DNA of 64,000 nucleotides from Mucilaginibacter sp. MD40 (lineage in GTDB: Bacteria > Bacteroidota > Bacteroidia > Sphingobacteriales > Sphingobacteriaceae): contig NZ_NRSW01000001.1 of the NCBI RefSeq assembly GCF_002288635.1, positions 2,561,852 to 2,625,851 of the forward strand. Reading direction: 5' to 3'. The position numbers were made by a program, and so were the translations under genes. The notes below the pieces were generated by a model. The model had not been told where the DNA came from and ran no database searches. It saw nothing but the letters and a program-made list of their open reading frames with translations. This document shows positions 34,128 through 42,858 of this stretch, in pieces. Numbering within the stretch: position 1 is the first letter of the stretch; each line of letters starts with the position of its first letter.

Positions 34128-35240
34128 TTAAATGGTTATCTTTCTATCTCTCGCAATCGTTTTCCATTCACCCGAAATAAGATTGTTTTCGATGGTAATA
34201 GCTCGTTCATAAAGCGCTACCGACGGGCAAACATGGTACGGTAAGCCATATAAAACATCACCAACATTATGCTTATGGTTTACGCCCGCATCAGCCACCA
34301 GATGCTCTTCGCTGTGACTTACAAACTTCAGTTCCGGTGCATTCAGGAAAAATACGCGTTCATGCAAAGGGCGTTCCGCAGATACCGATTTATGACCAAG
34401 ATCGATACAGATTTTACCATCTTCAGGCAATGATATAACCCTTGCAATCAGCAAAGCAGCTGGTTTAAATGGCTGCTCCGGATAGGCGTCGCCATATCCC
34501 TTATCCCAATACACGAATGTACCGGGACTAAGTTCCGCACCTTCAATTTCTTTCACTACCGGCATGGTTGGCGAGCCGCCCGCTATTAACAAGGGTTTTT
34601 CAAAACCCTGTTTTTGTAGTTCATCAATTAATTGATGAACAGGCTGCATGGTATTTTCTGAACGCTTTCTCCTTACTTCAAAATCACTATCATGAATGTG
34701 GCCATCATATGCATGCAAACCTTTTAAAGACAAGCCGGCTAAAGTATTACAAAATGGATATAATCTTAAGGCACCTGCGGGCTTAATACCAGTGCGGTTC
34801 ATCCCAACATTCAGATCAATAAAAACCGGGACGATAATCCGATTAGCTATCGCCTGAAGAGATATTTCACTTGCAGAACGCTCATTATCTATCAAACAAG
34901 AATATCTGGTGCCCGGATAAGCTTTTATCAATTCGATAAAACGATGTAGCTTTGGCCCGGTTGGTTGATAGGCCAATAGTACATCTTCAGCACCAGCCAT
35001 TCCCAGCATTTCCGCTTCGGAGATGGTTGCGCATTTGAATTTGTTAATTCCGCTGCGGATCATTAAACCTACAGCATCGGCACTTTTGTGGGTTTTAGCA
35101 TGCGGGCGCAAACGCTCCTCATTATCAACCAGGCTTTTCAATAGCTCAATGTTATATTTTATCCTATCAGGATACACAACAAGCGCAGGCGTATCCAGTT
35201 CATCAACGTTATTGATGGTGTACCATTCGGCTTCTTTCAC
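34128..35240 (-). CDS. D-threonine aldolase-family PLP enzyme
   Basis: A 370-residue fold-type III PLP protein. The PLP lysine is Lys49 in RPHAKTHKSAD. The alanine-racemase-like barrel continues with VFIDLNVGMNRTGI and GGSPTMP, and the C-terminal part holds DLGHKSVSAE and VADAGVNHKHNVGDVLYG, where a His pair would bind the divalent metal of D-TA enzymes. It should act on D-3-hydroxy amino acids such as D-threonine or D-serine. The start is a GTG at 35240, 11 bp after the RidA stop; no ATG is in frame nearby. Confidence 0.9.
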   Translation of the reverse strand: MKEAEWYTINNVDELDTPALVVYPDRIKYNIELLKSLVDNEERLRPHAKTHKSADAVGLMIRSGINKFKCATISEAEMLGMAGAEDVLLAYQPTGPKLHRFIELIKAYPGTRYSCLIDNERSASEISLQAIANRIIVPVFIDLNVGMNRTGIKPAGALRLYPFCNTLAGLSLKGLHAYDGHIHDSDFEVRRKRSENTMQPVHQLIDELQKQGFEKPLLIAGGSPTMPVVKEIEGAELSPGTFVYWDKGYGDAYPEQPFKPAALLIARVISLPEDGKICIDLGHKSVSAERPLHERVFFLNAPELKFVSHSEEHLVADAGVNHKHNVGDVLYGLPYHVCPSVALYERAITIENNLISGEWKTIARDRKITI

Positions 35241-35251
35241 ATGCAGCAGGT

Positions 35252-35716
35252 TTAAACCAGTTCAAATAATGCTTCAATCTCCACCGGGATATTATCGGGC
35301 AGCGATCCCATACCTACTGCACTGCGTACGCCTATGCCATTATCTTCGCCCCAAACCTTAGCAAACAACTCGCTGGCGCCGTTGATAATATAAGGGTGGC
35401 GCTCAAAATCGGGCGTGCAGTTTACCATACCCAGTACTTTTATTACACGTTTCACCCTATCCAGGCTGCCTAAGTTTTCTCGTATAGTTGCAAGCATAGC
35501 CAAACCTACTTGTCGTGCGGCAAGCTTACCATTTTCTATATCAATAGTATCACCAATACGGCCGATGATCAAACTGCCATCGTCCTGCACTGTACCGTGT
35601 CCTGATAGATAAAGATATTTACCATCAATTAAACAGGGTTTATATACACCAAGCGGTTTTGGAGCCGGCGGAAGGCTCAAACCGAGTTCCTTAAAGTTTT
35701 TTTCAGCAGAGTTCAT
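35252..35716 (-). CDS. RidA/YjgF family protein
   Basis: A 154-residue member of the longer RidA subgroup. Conserved blocks are YLSGHGTVQDDG (residues about 52-63), ARQVGLAMLATIRENLGSLDRV, and RSAVGMGSLPDNIPVEIEALFE with the arginine that binds substrate carboxylates. RidA-type proteins hydrolyse reactive enamines or imines formed by PLP enzymes, which fits its position as first gene before a PLP-dependent D-threonine aldolase-like enzyme. ATG at 35716. Confidence 0.9.
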   Translation of the reverse strand: MNSAEKNFKELGLSLPPAPKPLGVYKPCLIDGKYLYLSGHGTVQDDGSLIIGRIGDTIDIENGKLAARQVGLAMLATIRENLGSLDRVKRVIKVLGMVNCTPDFERHPYIINGASELFAKVWGEDNGIGVRSAVGMGSLPDNIPVEIEALFELV

Positions 35717-35760
35717 TTGGTAAATCTATTATTTTTACCATCAAAAGCACGTCATAAACA

Positions 35761-35788
35761 AAAAAAGCCGGGAACCACCCCGGCTTTT
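35761..35788 (-). terminator. Terminator downstream of the 367-residue barrel gene
   Basis: GCCGGG at 35767-35772 pairs with CCCGGC at 35779-35784, extended by A and T tracts. In the minus direction it follows the barrel gene that stops at 35810 and insulates it from the RidA operon. Confidence 0.88.
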
Positions 35789-35809
35789 ACTTTATATGAC
35801 CATTATTAA

Positions 35810-36913
35810 TTAGAACTTCACAGAAACGCCGAAATTGATAGAATAGTCGGCAAAGGCAGCATCGCCATTTACGTAGGTGCCGGTTTTGGCCGAATTTTCT
35901 TTATCGGTAACACTTTGTAACCTGTTTCTTTTTAATGCTACAGGCACACTGGCGAAAATGTTAACTCTTTTGAAACTGTAATTTAAAGAAGGCTCGGCAG
36001 ATAAAATATATCCCGGGCGGCGGAAACCGTCACTTTTACCAATCAGGTCGTATACAGGTATACCCTCCAAACGTGCACCAGCGGCTACGGTTAACGCGCT
36101 AAGTGCTCCGCTTAAAGTATAACTGGCACCCAGCCGGGCCAGGTACTGGTCTGGCACACTCATAATAGCCTCATTAGCCAGCGTTGGGCTTAAGGTCTCG
36201 CGGAAGGTACGGGTACCATTTATATTACGTGGGTTGGCCATGTAATACAAATTAGTATAACCATTAAAACGACCACCTAAATGTAAAAAGCCATTTAACT
36301 CTGCAATGATGCCCACACCACCATCACCCAGTTGTATCGACTGATCAACCGGGCGGCTGGATGGTGTAACATTATAAAAATAACTTCTGTAGCCATAGTC
36401 GCCGGTTGGGAGCTTAACGCCTAACCCGAGCTGCAAATTGCCGCTATGTACCTTACGGCTATCAAATAACCAACGGCTTGCCACCACACGCGCGTCACCA
36501 AAACCATGAGAATAAGAACTGTGGCGCTCTTTACCACCATGTTCATAAAGTGACGAGCGGGTATTGATAAGATAAGGTATACCTACTGTTACCGACCAAA
36601 AACGATTGAAATTACGGGTAAGGCTTAAGTCAATAGTGTTTTGCCAGTTGATTACCTCGTTATGCAGCACCTGGCGTTGCTTTTGTTCTTCGGTACCTTT
36701 AAAGTGCCTGAAAGAACGGAAATAGCGGTAAGACGATGTAAAAATCCAGCTTTTTTCTGAACCTGCAGATAAGTTTGTATCCAGCATGGGGTGTTCCATT
36801 ATTGAAAATGAACCTTTGCCGCTTATAGCCACACAGCCCTGTGCGTTTACCCTACCCGACGTAAAAATTAAAGTGATAATTGCTAAGCTTAATATGCTAA
36901 ATATATATTTCAT
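35810..36913 (-). CDS. Outer-membrane beta-barrel protein, unknown function
   Basis: A 367-residue protein with a signal peptide (YIFSILSLAIITLIF then GRVNAQG) and many alternating amphipathic strands. It ends in YSINFGVSVKF with a terminal aromatic, typical of outer-membrane barrels. Recognisable stretches are RNFNRFWSVTVGIPYLINTR and LQLGLGVKLPTGDYGYR, resembling the transporter/phenol-degradation meta-type barrel group (PF13557-like). It is probably transcribed on its own or with the DoxX-like gene 93 bp upstream; a 7-bp hairpin sits in that gap. Confidence 0.7.
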   Translation of the reverse strand: MKYIFSILSLAIITLIFTSGRVNAQGCVAISGKGSFSIMEHPMLDTNLSAGSEKSWIFTSSYRYFRSFRHFKGTEEQKQRQVLHNEVINWQNTIDLSLTRNFNRFWSVTVGIPYLINTRSSLYEHGGKERHSSYSHGFGDARVVASRWLFDSRKVHSGNLQLGLGVKLPTGDYGYRSYFYNVTPSSRPVDQSIQLGDGGVGIIAELNGFLHLGGRFNGYTNLYYMANPRNINGTRTFRETLSPTLANEAIMSVPDQYLARLGASYTLSGALSALTVAAGARLEGIPVYDLIGKSDGFRRPGYILSAEPSLNYSFKRVNIFASVPVALKRNRLQSVTDKENSAKTGTYVNGDAAFADYSINFGVSVKF

Positions 36914-36944
36914 TTATTGTGATTTTAAGGTGATAAATACTTAA

Positions 36945-36964
36945 GCTACTCCACATTGAGTAGC
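36945..36964. repeat. Inverted repeat between barrel and DoxX-like genes
   Basis: GCTACTC and GAGTAGC form a perfect 7-bp stem with a 6-nt loop, 32 bp before the barrel gene start. No T-tract follows on either strand, so an operator or mRNA hairpin is more likely than a terminator. Confidence 0.4.
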
Positions 36965-37006
36965 ATGAATTTGATAAGTTTGGTTGAAAGTCCCCTTTTT
37001 AGATGA

Positions 37007-37795
37007 TTAATGTTTTTTTGAAAAAAAACGTATTGTGAGATTTGAAGAAACACTCTGTAATGAAAGCCATAAGGCCAGCAATGTACCATAGCTACCACCC
37101 CGTTCTACCCATTCAAATATTTCATATTTAGGATAAAATAGTTCGGTTGCCGCTTTCCAGACAATAAAAACAAGCACCATACTTCTGACTGGTTTTACCA
37201 ATACCAGTAATGCGGCTGCTATTTCAAACACGCCGGCAAACTGTGCCACTTTGCCCGGTTCGGAAAAACCAAGAGAGGCATATTGGCTTAATAAACCTTT
37301 CTTTTGCAAAAGGTTAAGCCAACCATGCCCGGCCAAAAGTAAAAAGCCAACTATCTTAAGGCAAGTATAAACCTTGCTGATAGTACCCGGATTTACCTCT
37401 GTTTCGGGATTGATAGGTTCAAATAAATTTTTGAAGCTTTTTATGCCTCCCGATAGGATAAGCATGTCCAGTGGTGCTCCGAAATTTCCGGCGCGCTCAA
37501 TAAATTCGGCAAAAGGTTCGCCTGATGCCGGCCTCAGGAAAGCTGTAACACTTCCCCATATCACCAGCCACAAAGCAATAGCGCGCATTGGTCTAAAAAG
37601 CATTAATATACCAAGGCTGATATCCGCTACGCCTACCCATGGCATAAGCGCATAGGCGCTTTTAGCATCTATACCAAACACCGCGAAGTAGTTACACCAT
37701 ATTTGCTTGGTAACAATTCCGAAAGCACCATGGCCTATAAAGCACATGGATATAGCTAATCGTAGTACGTAGTGTATCTTTTGTTCTGTTCTCAT
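37007..37795 (-). CDS. Duplicated DoxX/MauE-like membrane protein
   Basis: About 262 residues from the ATG at 37795, chosen because a longer frame would overlap the upstream haloperoxidase gene and adds no family residues. Eight or so membrane helices fall in two similar halves. The first contains LRLAISMCFIGHGAFGI, LGILMLFRPMRAIALWLVI and IERAGNFGAPLDMLIL; the second LKIVGFLLLAGHGWLNLL, ALLVLVKPVRSMVLVFIV and VERGGSYGTLLALWL. This is an internal tandem duplication of a DoxX-like four-helix unit. The function is unknown; family members occur in quinol and thiosulfate or copper-related electron transfer. Confidence 0.75.
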   Translation of the reverse strand: MRTEQKIHYVLRLAISMCFIGHGAFGIVTKQIWCNYFAVFGIDAKSAYALMPWVGVADISLGILMLFRPMRAIALWLVIWGSVTAFLRPASGEPFAEFIERAGNFGAPLDMLILSGGIKSFKNLFEPINPETEVNPGTISKVYTCLKIVGFLLLAGHGWLNLLQKKGLLSQYASLGFSEPGKVAQFAGVFEIAAALLVLVKPVRSMVLVFIVWKAATELFYPKYEIFEWVERGGSYGTLLALWLSLQSVSSNLTIRFFSKKH

Positions 37796-37811
37796 GGCAT
37801 GTACAATCCCG

Positions 37812-39374
37812 TTAGTTTGCACCGTCAGCTTTGGCTCGGGCCACTGCATATTCCCCTACTTTAACACCGGTTTGTAAGCCCACCTCGCAATCGCTACGGT
37901 AATGGATAGCTCCATATAACCTTGACATGGCCGCTTCATTTGCCATATCCATAAAGGCCTGCTTTTTCTCCGGAACCAGGTAGCCTAAAATGGTAGCCGC
38001 CGCGCCGCTAAAATTGGAGTGCCCCGAGGTATAAGAAGGGAAATTAGGTATACCTGTAAGCGTTTTTATGTTAAACATAAATTGGGTAGGCCTTGGGTTA
38101 AAATAGTAATACTTGGCATCCCAGCAAACAATGGCGGCATCCATTTCGGCCATGTTGAGCAATGCCAGGTTACGCGCCCAGCGCACTTCGCTGTAATTGT
38201 GTTTTACAAATTCATCAGCAGCAATAGCGTTCCAGTGTCCTGGAGGCGTTACGGTACCCACACCATCGGCCCAGAAAGCTACTATGCGTTCATGTTCGCG
38301 GCTGCGATTCATGCTCATTTGCAATACCTCATCTGCTTCTTTCTGAAACTCTGGAGAACTGGTTGAATATGGTGCCGCAGGGCGTAAAGCCACAACAGTT
38401 TCCGGCGAGAACAAGAACGGTGTCACCTTGGTAAAAAGCGGCAGCATTGGCGGGCGTTTAGGCAATTCAAGGCTCATCCATGGTATTTGCCCGGTAGCAC
38501 GCTTGTCTGATTCCAGCTTATCCCAAAGATCTTTATTACCTATCGCGGCACCTGCTTTATCTGTACGGGCACGAGCCAAAAATACATCCGCAACCTGTTT
38601 ACCTAAAGACTCACCTGCATCCAAATCAGACCGTGTGTTGGCACCGGCCATTATGCGATAGAGCTTTTCTTCCGCTGCTTTTTGGCGAATATAATCCAGG
38701 TCGCCTGGGAACAGTAATTCCATCATCTTAGCTGTTACGCCGTAAACTACAGCATCTTCGCTGGGGTAAGATGGCAGGTCAGACTTTGGAACCAACGCCT
38801 GTATAGCTACATCGTTTTTATAAGGTGCGGGCCTGTTAAACTGCTTTTTATACTTCCATGCCTGTACCAGCGCGTCATACTGGGCTGCGCTTACATAAGC
38901 GTAAGCCCTTGCCGCATATGGCGGGTTGGAGAACGGAAATAATGGATAAGCCAAAGGATTAGCTGCGCTTGGCGCAGGATAGGTGCCATCATCATTCTGG
39001 TATGGCGGTAAATTATGCTTGGCAACCAGTTCACGCAATATCTCATTCCAGCGTAATACTGAGCCAGCACTCCAGTAGGTAATAATGTCGCGTTGTTGCC
39101 TGGTTAAATTACGCTGGTAGCTTTTGATTTCGTTAAGGTCTGCCAGATAGTTTGGCGAGGTGATCGCGTCAGGCGTGGCCACGCTAAAGGTGGATGACGC
39201 TGTTAAAACCGGCTGCCATGTATCAGCATTAAGATCCTGACTGGCTGGCGCCAAAGCGGGGTACTCCTGGTTTCGCTCAATAATATCTTTTTTACATGAC
39301 GAGGTGAGTACAACAGTTGCCCCCAAGCCAATCATCAATATGTGTAATATGTTTTTTCTCATTGTTTGGGTCAT
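37812..39374 (-). CDS. Vanadium-dependent haloperoxidase-like PAP2 lipoprotein
   Basis: A 520-residue protein with a lipoprotein-type leader ending in LTSSC (Cys27). All three vanadate/phosphate-binding motifs are present: K174-x6-R181P182, SGHSNFSG around His452, and S484-R485-x5-H491-x3-D495. Proteins of this class are either non-specific acid phosphatases or vanadium haloperoxidases, and sequence alone does not decide. The gene starts as TAATG on the stop of the upstream barrel gene, indicating coupling. A second ATG at 39362 would shorten the leader by four residues. Confidence 0.85.
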   Translation of the reverse strand: MTQTMRKNILHILMIGLGATVVLTSSCKKDIIERNQEYPALAPASQDLNADTWQPVLTASSTFSVATPDAITSPNYLADLNEIKSYQRNLTRQQRDIITYWSAGSVLRWNEILRELVAKHNLPPYQNDDGTYPAPSAANPLAYPLFPFSNPPYAARAYAYVSAAQYDALVQAWKYKKQFNRPAPYKNDVAIQALVPKSDLPSYPSEDAVVYGVTAKMMELLFPGDLDYIRQKAAEEKLYRIMAGANTRSDLDAGESLGKQVADVFLARARTDKAGAAIGNKDLWDKLESDKRATGQIPWMSLELPKRPPMLPLFTKVTPFLFSPETVVALRPAAPYSTSSPEFQKEADEVLQMSMNRSREHERIVAFWADGVGTVTPPGHWNAIAADEFVKHNYSEVRWARNLALLNMAEMDAAIVCWDAKYYYFNPRPTQFMFNIKTLTGIPNFPSYTSGHSNFSGAAATILGYLVPEKKQAFMDMANEAAMSRLYGAIHYRSDCEVGLQTGVKVGEYAVARAKADGAN

Positions 39375-40309
39375 TATTCTGATTTATCCTTTTTCACTGC
39401 AAACACGTAATATACGCCACCAAAAGCCGATAGATTTTGGCCATAATTGCGCCCCTTTAACACATAGTTACCACCAGCTGTAAATTCAAGACCGGGGATT
39501 GACTGAAACATATATTTAAATATCGCCCCGGCTGCAGTAGCCTCCATATTGTTACTTGGAAAAGGCATATTGTTTTTGGTGATATCAAAACCACCAATAG
39601 TATTCATCCGCGTTAGCGTGGCTTCTGCATTAAATTTTAAACTGCGGTAACCGGTACTGAATAAAAAGTTAGTCATGTTAGGCATCGCCACCTGATTGGT
39701 GTAATGCATCCCTGTAGTGTAATATGAGTCGCGGTCTATGGTGATATTGTCACGACGGACATACTGGCCGGCACCTGCAACGAAAAAACGACCAACCTGG
39801 TAATTTAAAAGTCCTCTTAAGGCTATGCTTTTACTGCTCATGCCTATTGCCAACGGCAGATAATCGGCCTGGTAGTTACCAACAGGGATATTACCCGATA
39901 CTATGGCATGTAAACTTAGTAAGCCTGTACCTACTTCTTCTTTAACAGCCATCCACTTAAATGCCAGGCTAATATCCTGGAAGCCCTGCTGCCCTCGTAA
40001 TGTACCTGCCGATACATTGGTTTTTACATAAGGCACCATAAATAGTAAATTGATACGATTGCTTAAACCGTAGTTACCTCCAAGGGCAAAAACATTACTG
40101 CTTACTGTACCCAGGTTAAGGTTTTCGCGTTTAAAAGTACCTTCCCAGTAATGGTCCCAACTATTATGGGTGTATATACCGGCAGCACAAAAGTAATTTT
40201 TGGGTATCATCAGCGCATCCGATTCCGTCTGTGCTTTAACCGATTGGCCGGCAAGCAACAAAACCAATGCACCAATACAATACCTTATGTATTGTAAAGT
40301 TGTATTCAT
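39374..40309 (-). CDS. Outer-membrane beta-barrel protein, first gene of the haloperoxidase operon
   Basis: A 311-residue protein with a signal peptide (IGALVLLLAGQSVKAQ) and repeated amphipathic strands (ALGGNYGLSNRINLLFMVPY, LLSLHAIVSGNIPVGNY, FTAGGNYVLKG). It is not recognisably TonB-dependent and resembles the same PF13557-like barrel group as the 367-residue protein downstream. It precedes the PAP2 lipoprotein with a 1-nt overlap. A long inverted repeat lies in its leader. Confidence 0.7.
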   Translation of the reverse strand: MNTTLQYIRYCIGALVLLLAGQSVKAQTESDALMIPKNYFCAAGIYTHNSWDHYWEGTFKRENLNLGTVSSNVFALGGNYGLSNRINLLFMVPYVKTNVSAGTLRGQQGFQDISLAFKWMAVKEEVGTGLLSLHAIVSGNIPVGNYQADYLPLAIGMSSKSIALRGLLNYQVGRFFVAGAGQYVRRDNITIDRDSYYTTGMHYTNQVAMPNMTNFLFSTGYRSLKFNAEATLTRMNTIGGFDITKNNMPFPSNNMEATAAGAIFKYMFQSIPGLEFTAGGNYVLKGRNYGQNLSAFGGVYYVFAVKKDKSE

Positions 40310-40333
40310 GAAGTTTTAATTAAATAGGATAAA

Positions 40334-40393
40334 CAGTTTAAACATAAACCATCAGGAAATCTCACAAACCTGACGGCTTATGTTTAAATACTG
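40334..40393 (-). repeat. Long imperfect inverted repeat in the leader of the haloperoxidase operon
   Basis: Arms at 40334-40356 and 40369-40393 flank a 12-nt loop. On the plus strand two positions are A-C mismatches, but in the minus-strand transcript they become G-U pairs, giving an almost unbroken stem of over 20 bp with one small bulge. No U-tract follows. It sits between the 185-residue gene and the barrel gene and may be a terminator-like or leader RNA structure of the minus transcript. Confidence 0.55.
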
Positions 40394-40473
40394 TAATGTG
40401 AACACAAGCACAACTATGTTCTAAGACACTGTTAGCTTGATACATAAATGCAATAAATCTCAAATGATATTAA

Positions 40474-41031
40474 TCAGCCGATGAGGTAATTGGGTGGCTT
40501 TCCCGGAGATTCAATGTAAGGATTGGTTAATATAGAAGATATAAGATTTGCTCTTTTTAAACAATGATCGTCGAAGCTCAAAAAACTATAATTAGTTACC
40601 GGAATATTGTATTCAGTAACAGGCGAGTTTAATTTTTTAGCAGGCGCTTCTTGTCCTTTTTTACTTAGCGGCGCGTCGCTCACGTTTTTTGCCATAATGG
40701 TATTGGCATTAAAAAGCTTGCTTTTTACCTCATTGGCTACACACACCAGATAAATGGTATCGTGAGTCATTTTCATTCCCACGTAATTATAAAAACCATT
40801 CTTTAACTGAACCTGTCCCTGTACCCGCTCATAGTCGGGCCAGTCTTTTATGCCGGGAGTATGTACTGGTACTTTTATCTGCACCAATTGGGTAGCGTCT
40901 ACCTTGTTTTCGTAAATCTGTTTGGTAATTTGCTGCTCGGAGCGGTGCATAAAATAGGCGAAAATAATAGCATAACCACCTGCTGTATACAGATGGAAAC
41001 TTAGCAGTAGTAATGCCAGTATTTTTTTCAC
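40474..41031 (-). CDS. Unknown protein with N-terminal membrane helix
   Basis: About 185 residues from the GTG at 41031 (a TTG lies one codon upstream; no ATG is in frame). One hydrophobic segment (ILALLLLSFHLYTAGGYAIIF) is followed by HRSEQQITKQIYENK and a beta-rich region containing IKVPVHTPGIKDW and MKMTHDTIYLVCVANE. I recall similar short proteins near envelope genes of Bacteroidota, but cannot assign a function. It is upstream of the haloperoxidase operon by 164 bp on the same strand. Confidence 0.6.
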   Translation of the reverse strand: MKKILALLLLSFHLYTAGGYAIIFAYFMHRSEQQITKQIYENKVDATQLVQIKVPVHTPGIKDWPDYERVQGQVQLKNGFYNYVGMKMTHDTIYLVCVANEVKSKLFNANTIMAKNVSDAPLSKKGQEAPAKKLNSPVTEYNIPVTNYSFLSFDDHCLKRANLISSILTNPYIESPGKPPNYLIG

Positions 41032-41141
41032 CAAGAGCTAAATTAGGACTATAATTTTAGTAAATATATTTTGCCTTATTGAAAATTCCAAATCTTACTA
41101 AAAATAAGTTTATATAATTCAGTTACAGCACATATAATTAC

Positions 41142-41831
41142 TTATAAATAGTTAAGTTTAATTAGGTATTGATCCATATCATCTTCAAATAATACCTGGC
41201 AACTCCACCCTTCGCTTACAGCTATGTCCTGCAAAGTATCTTTATCAATATACAACCATTTAAACCAGTCTCCTTTTTTGCCTTTATATTGGTATTGGTA
41301 CCATAATTCGCCGTAATAGTCGCCGGTTAAAGGCGGATGCCCATTATACAAGTAAGAAATGTCTGACGAGTCAAAAATCAGCTGGCCGCCAGGTTTTAAT
41401 AATTGACTCGCATGTTGCAGAAAAGCACGCAGCTTTTTAAGCGTACCACAAAGCCCTATGCCGTTCATCATCAGCAATAGTGTATCATATTGCTTCCCGT
41501 TGAAATCGAAAATATCACTTACTAATACATCCTCAACGCCTCTTTGCCGCATAATGGTTGCTGCCATAGGCGAGATATCCATAGCTGTAACGCTTAACCC
41601 ACGTTTTTGCAAAGCCAGGGCGTGGCTGCCTACTCCCGCCCCTATATCCAGCACATTGCCGATGCAATTTGCCAGAGCATGCAATTCAAGTTCCGGCATA
41701 TCTTCTTCATCACGAAAATAAACATCAACAGGCATCTCCTCTTTGGGGCCATATTTGTTATTGATCCATAATTTATGTTTGCCGTTTTGCTCGTAATGAT
41801 CAAAAAGTGCCTGGCCAAATATGTCAGTCAA
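41142..41831 (-). CDS. Class I SAM-dependent methyltransferase
   Basis: A 229-residue methyltransferase. Motif I is VLDIGAGVGSHALAL near residues 62-76, with the acidic end of strand 2 in VTAMDIS, motif II-like DTLLLMMNGIG and a later LKPGGQLIFDSSD. The acceptor is unknown; similar proteins are labelled UbiE/small-molecule types. No ATG precedes motif I in frame near the start; a TTG at 41831 is the best candidate, so the N-terminus is uncertain. Divergent from the MBL hydrolase gene. Confidence 0.85.
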   Translation of the reverse strand: MTDIFGQALFDHYEQNGKHKLWINNKYGPKEEMPVDVYFRDEEDMPELELHALANCIGNVLDIGAGVGSHALALQKRGLSVTAMDISPMAATIMRQRGVEDVLVSDIFDFNGKQYDTLLLMMNGIGLCGTLKKLRAFLQHASQLLKPGGQLIFDSSDISYLYNGHPPLTGDYYGELWYQYQYKGKKGDWFKWLYIDKDTLQDIAVSEGWSCQVLFEDDMDQYLIKLNYL

Positions 41832-41921
41832 AATAAAAGTGTTTAATAAGTAAAGCGCTACATCCGAAATTCTGGGGAGATGTTGCTGCGCAAAAATAAT
41901 AATTCACTATACTTGGTTACC

Positions 41922-42761
41922 ATGAAACTACATACTATAGATACTGGCTTTTTTAAATTGGATGGCGGGGCAATGTTTGGCGTTGTACCGAAAGCCATCT
42001 GGCAGAAAACCAACCCTGCCGATGATAAGAATCTTTGTACCTGGGCCATGCGCTGTTTGTTAATTGAAGATGGCGAAAGACTAATACTGATAGATACCGG
42101 TATAGGCAACAAACAGGATGAGAAATTTTTCAGTCACTATTACCTGCATGGCGATGCTTCTATAGACAGTTCTTTAGCATCCAAAGGTTTTAACCGCGAT
42201 GATGTAACCGATGTTTTTTTGACCCACCTGCATTTTGACCACGTAGGCGGTGCAGTGGAACGCCTTAACGGTAACCTTGCTCCTACTTTTAAAAACGCCA
42301 CTTATTGGAGTAACAAACAACATTGGCAATGGGCCGTTAATCCGAATGATCGTGAAAAGGCGTCCTTTCTCAAAGAAAACATTTTACCCATCCAGGAAAG
42401 TGGGCAACTCAAATTTATTGAAGCCCAGGACGGCGTGTCATTTACCGAAGATATTAAGATACGTTTTGCTTATGGACATACTGATGCTATGATGTTGCCA
42501 CAGATAAGCTACAAGGGAAAACAAATTTTATATATGGCAGATCTGCTCCCATCAGTAGGTCATATCCCGTTACCGTATGTAATGGCTTATGATATGTTCC
42601 CGATGAAAACGCTTCATGAAAGAAAGTTATATTGGAATGAAGCCGTAGAGAAAGAATACATCTTATTTTTAGAACATGACCCGGTTAATGAATGCTGCAC
42701 TTTACAACAAACCGAGAAAGGAATTAGAGTAAAAGATATTTTAATGCTAAAAGATTTGTAA
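41922..42761 (+). CDS. MBL-fold metallo-hydrolase
   Basis: A 279-residue hydrolase from the ATG at 41922 (MKLHTIDTGFFKLDGGAMFG); an upstream ATG adds 14 residues that do not fit the family. The metal motif is LTHLHFDHVGG and further ligands lie in FAYGHTDAMML and ADLLPS...FLEHDP. This is the AidC/AttM-like arrangement seen in lactonases and related enzymes; the substrate is not determinable here. Divergent from the methyltransferase and 193 bp upstream of the sigma factor gene. Confidence 0.85.
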   Translation: MKLHTIDTGFFKLDGGAMFGVVPKAIWQKTNPADDKNLCTWAMRCLLIEDGERLILIDTGIGNKQDEKFFSHYYLHGDASIDSSLASKGFNRDDVTDVFLTHLHFDHVGGAVERLNGNLAPTFKNATYWSNKQHWQWAVNPNDREKASFLKENILPIQESGQLKFIEAQDGVSFTEDIKIRFAYGHTDAMMLPQISYKGKQILYMADLLPSVGHIPLPYVMAYDMFPMKTLHERKLYWNEAVEKEYILFLEHDPVNECCTLQQTEKGIRVKDILMLKDL

Positions 42762-42823
42762 CTTGGAATTTATAAACCAAATCATAGTCCTGAATTATAA
42801 ACCACAAAAATTATTCCAATTTC

Positions 42824-42855
42824 TACCCCTTAAAATACTTTCTTATTTTAGGGTA
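42824..42855. repeat. Hairpin between the MBL and sigma factor genes
   Basis: TACCC plus TAAAAT (42824-42836, with a 2-nt bulge) pairs with ATTTTA plus GGGTA (42845-42855) across an 8-nt loop. It could end MBL transcripts or act in the sigma factor gene leader; there is no long T-tract. Confidence 0.4.
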
Positions 42856-42858
42856 AAT

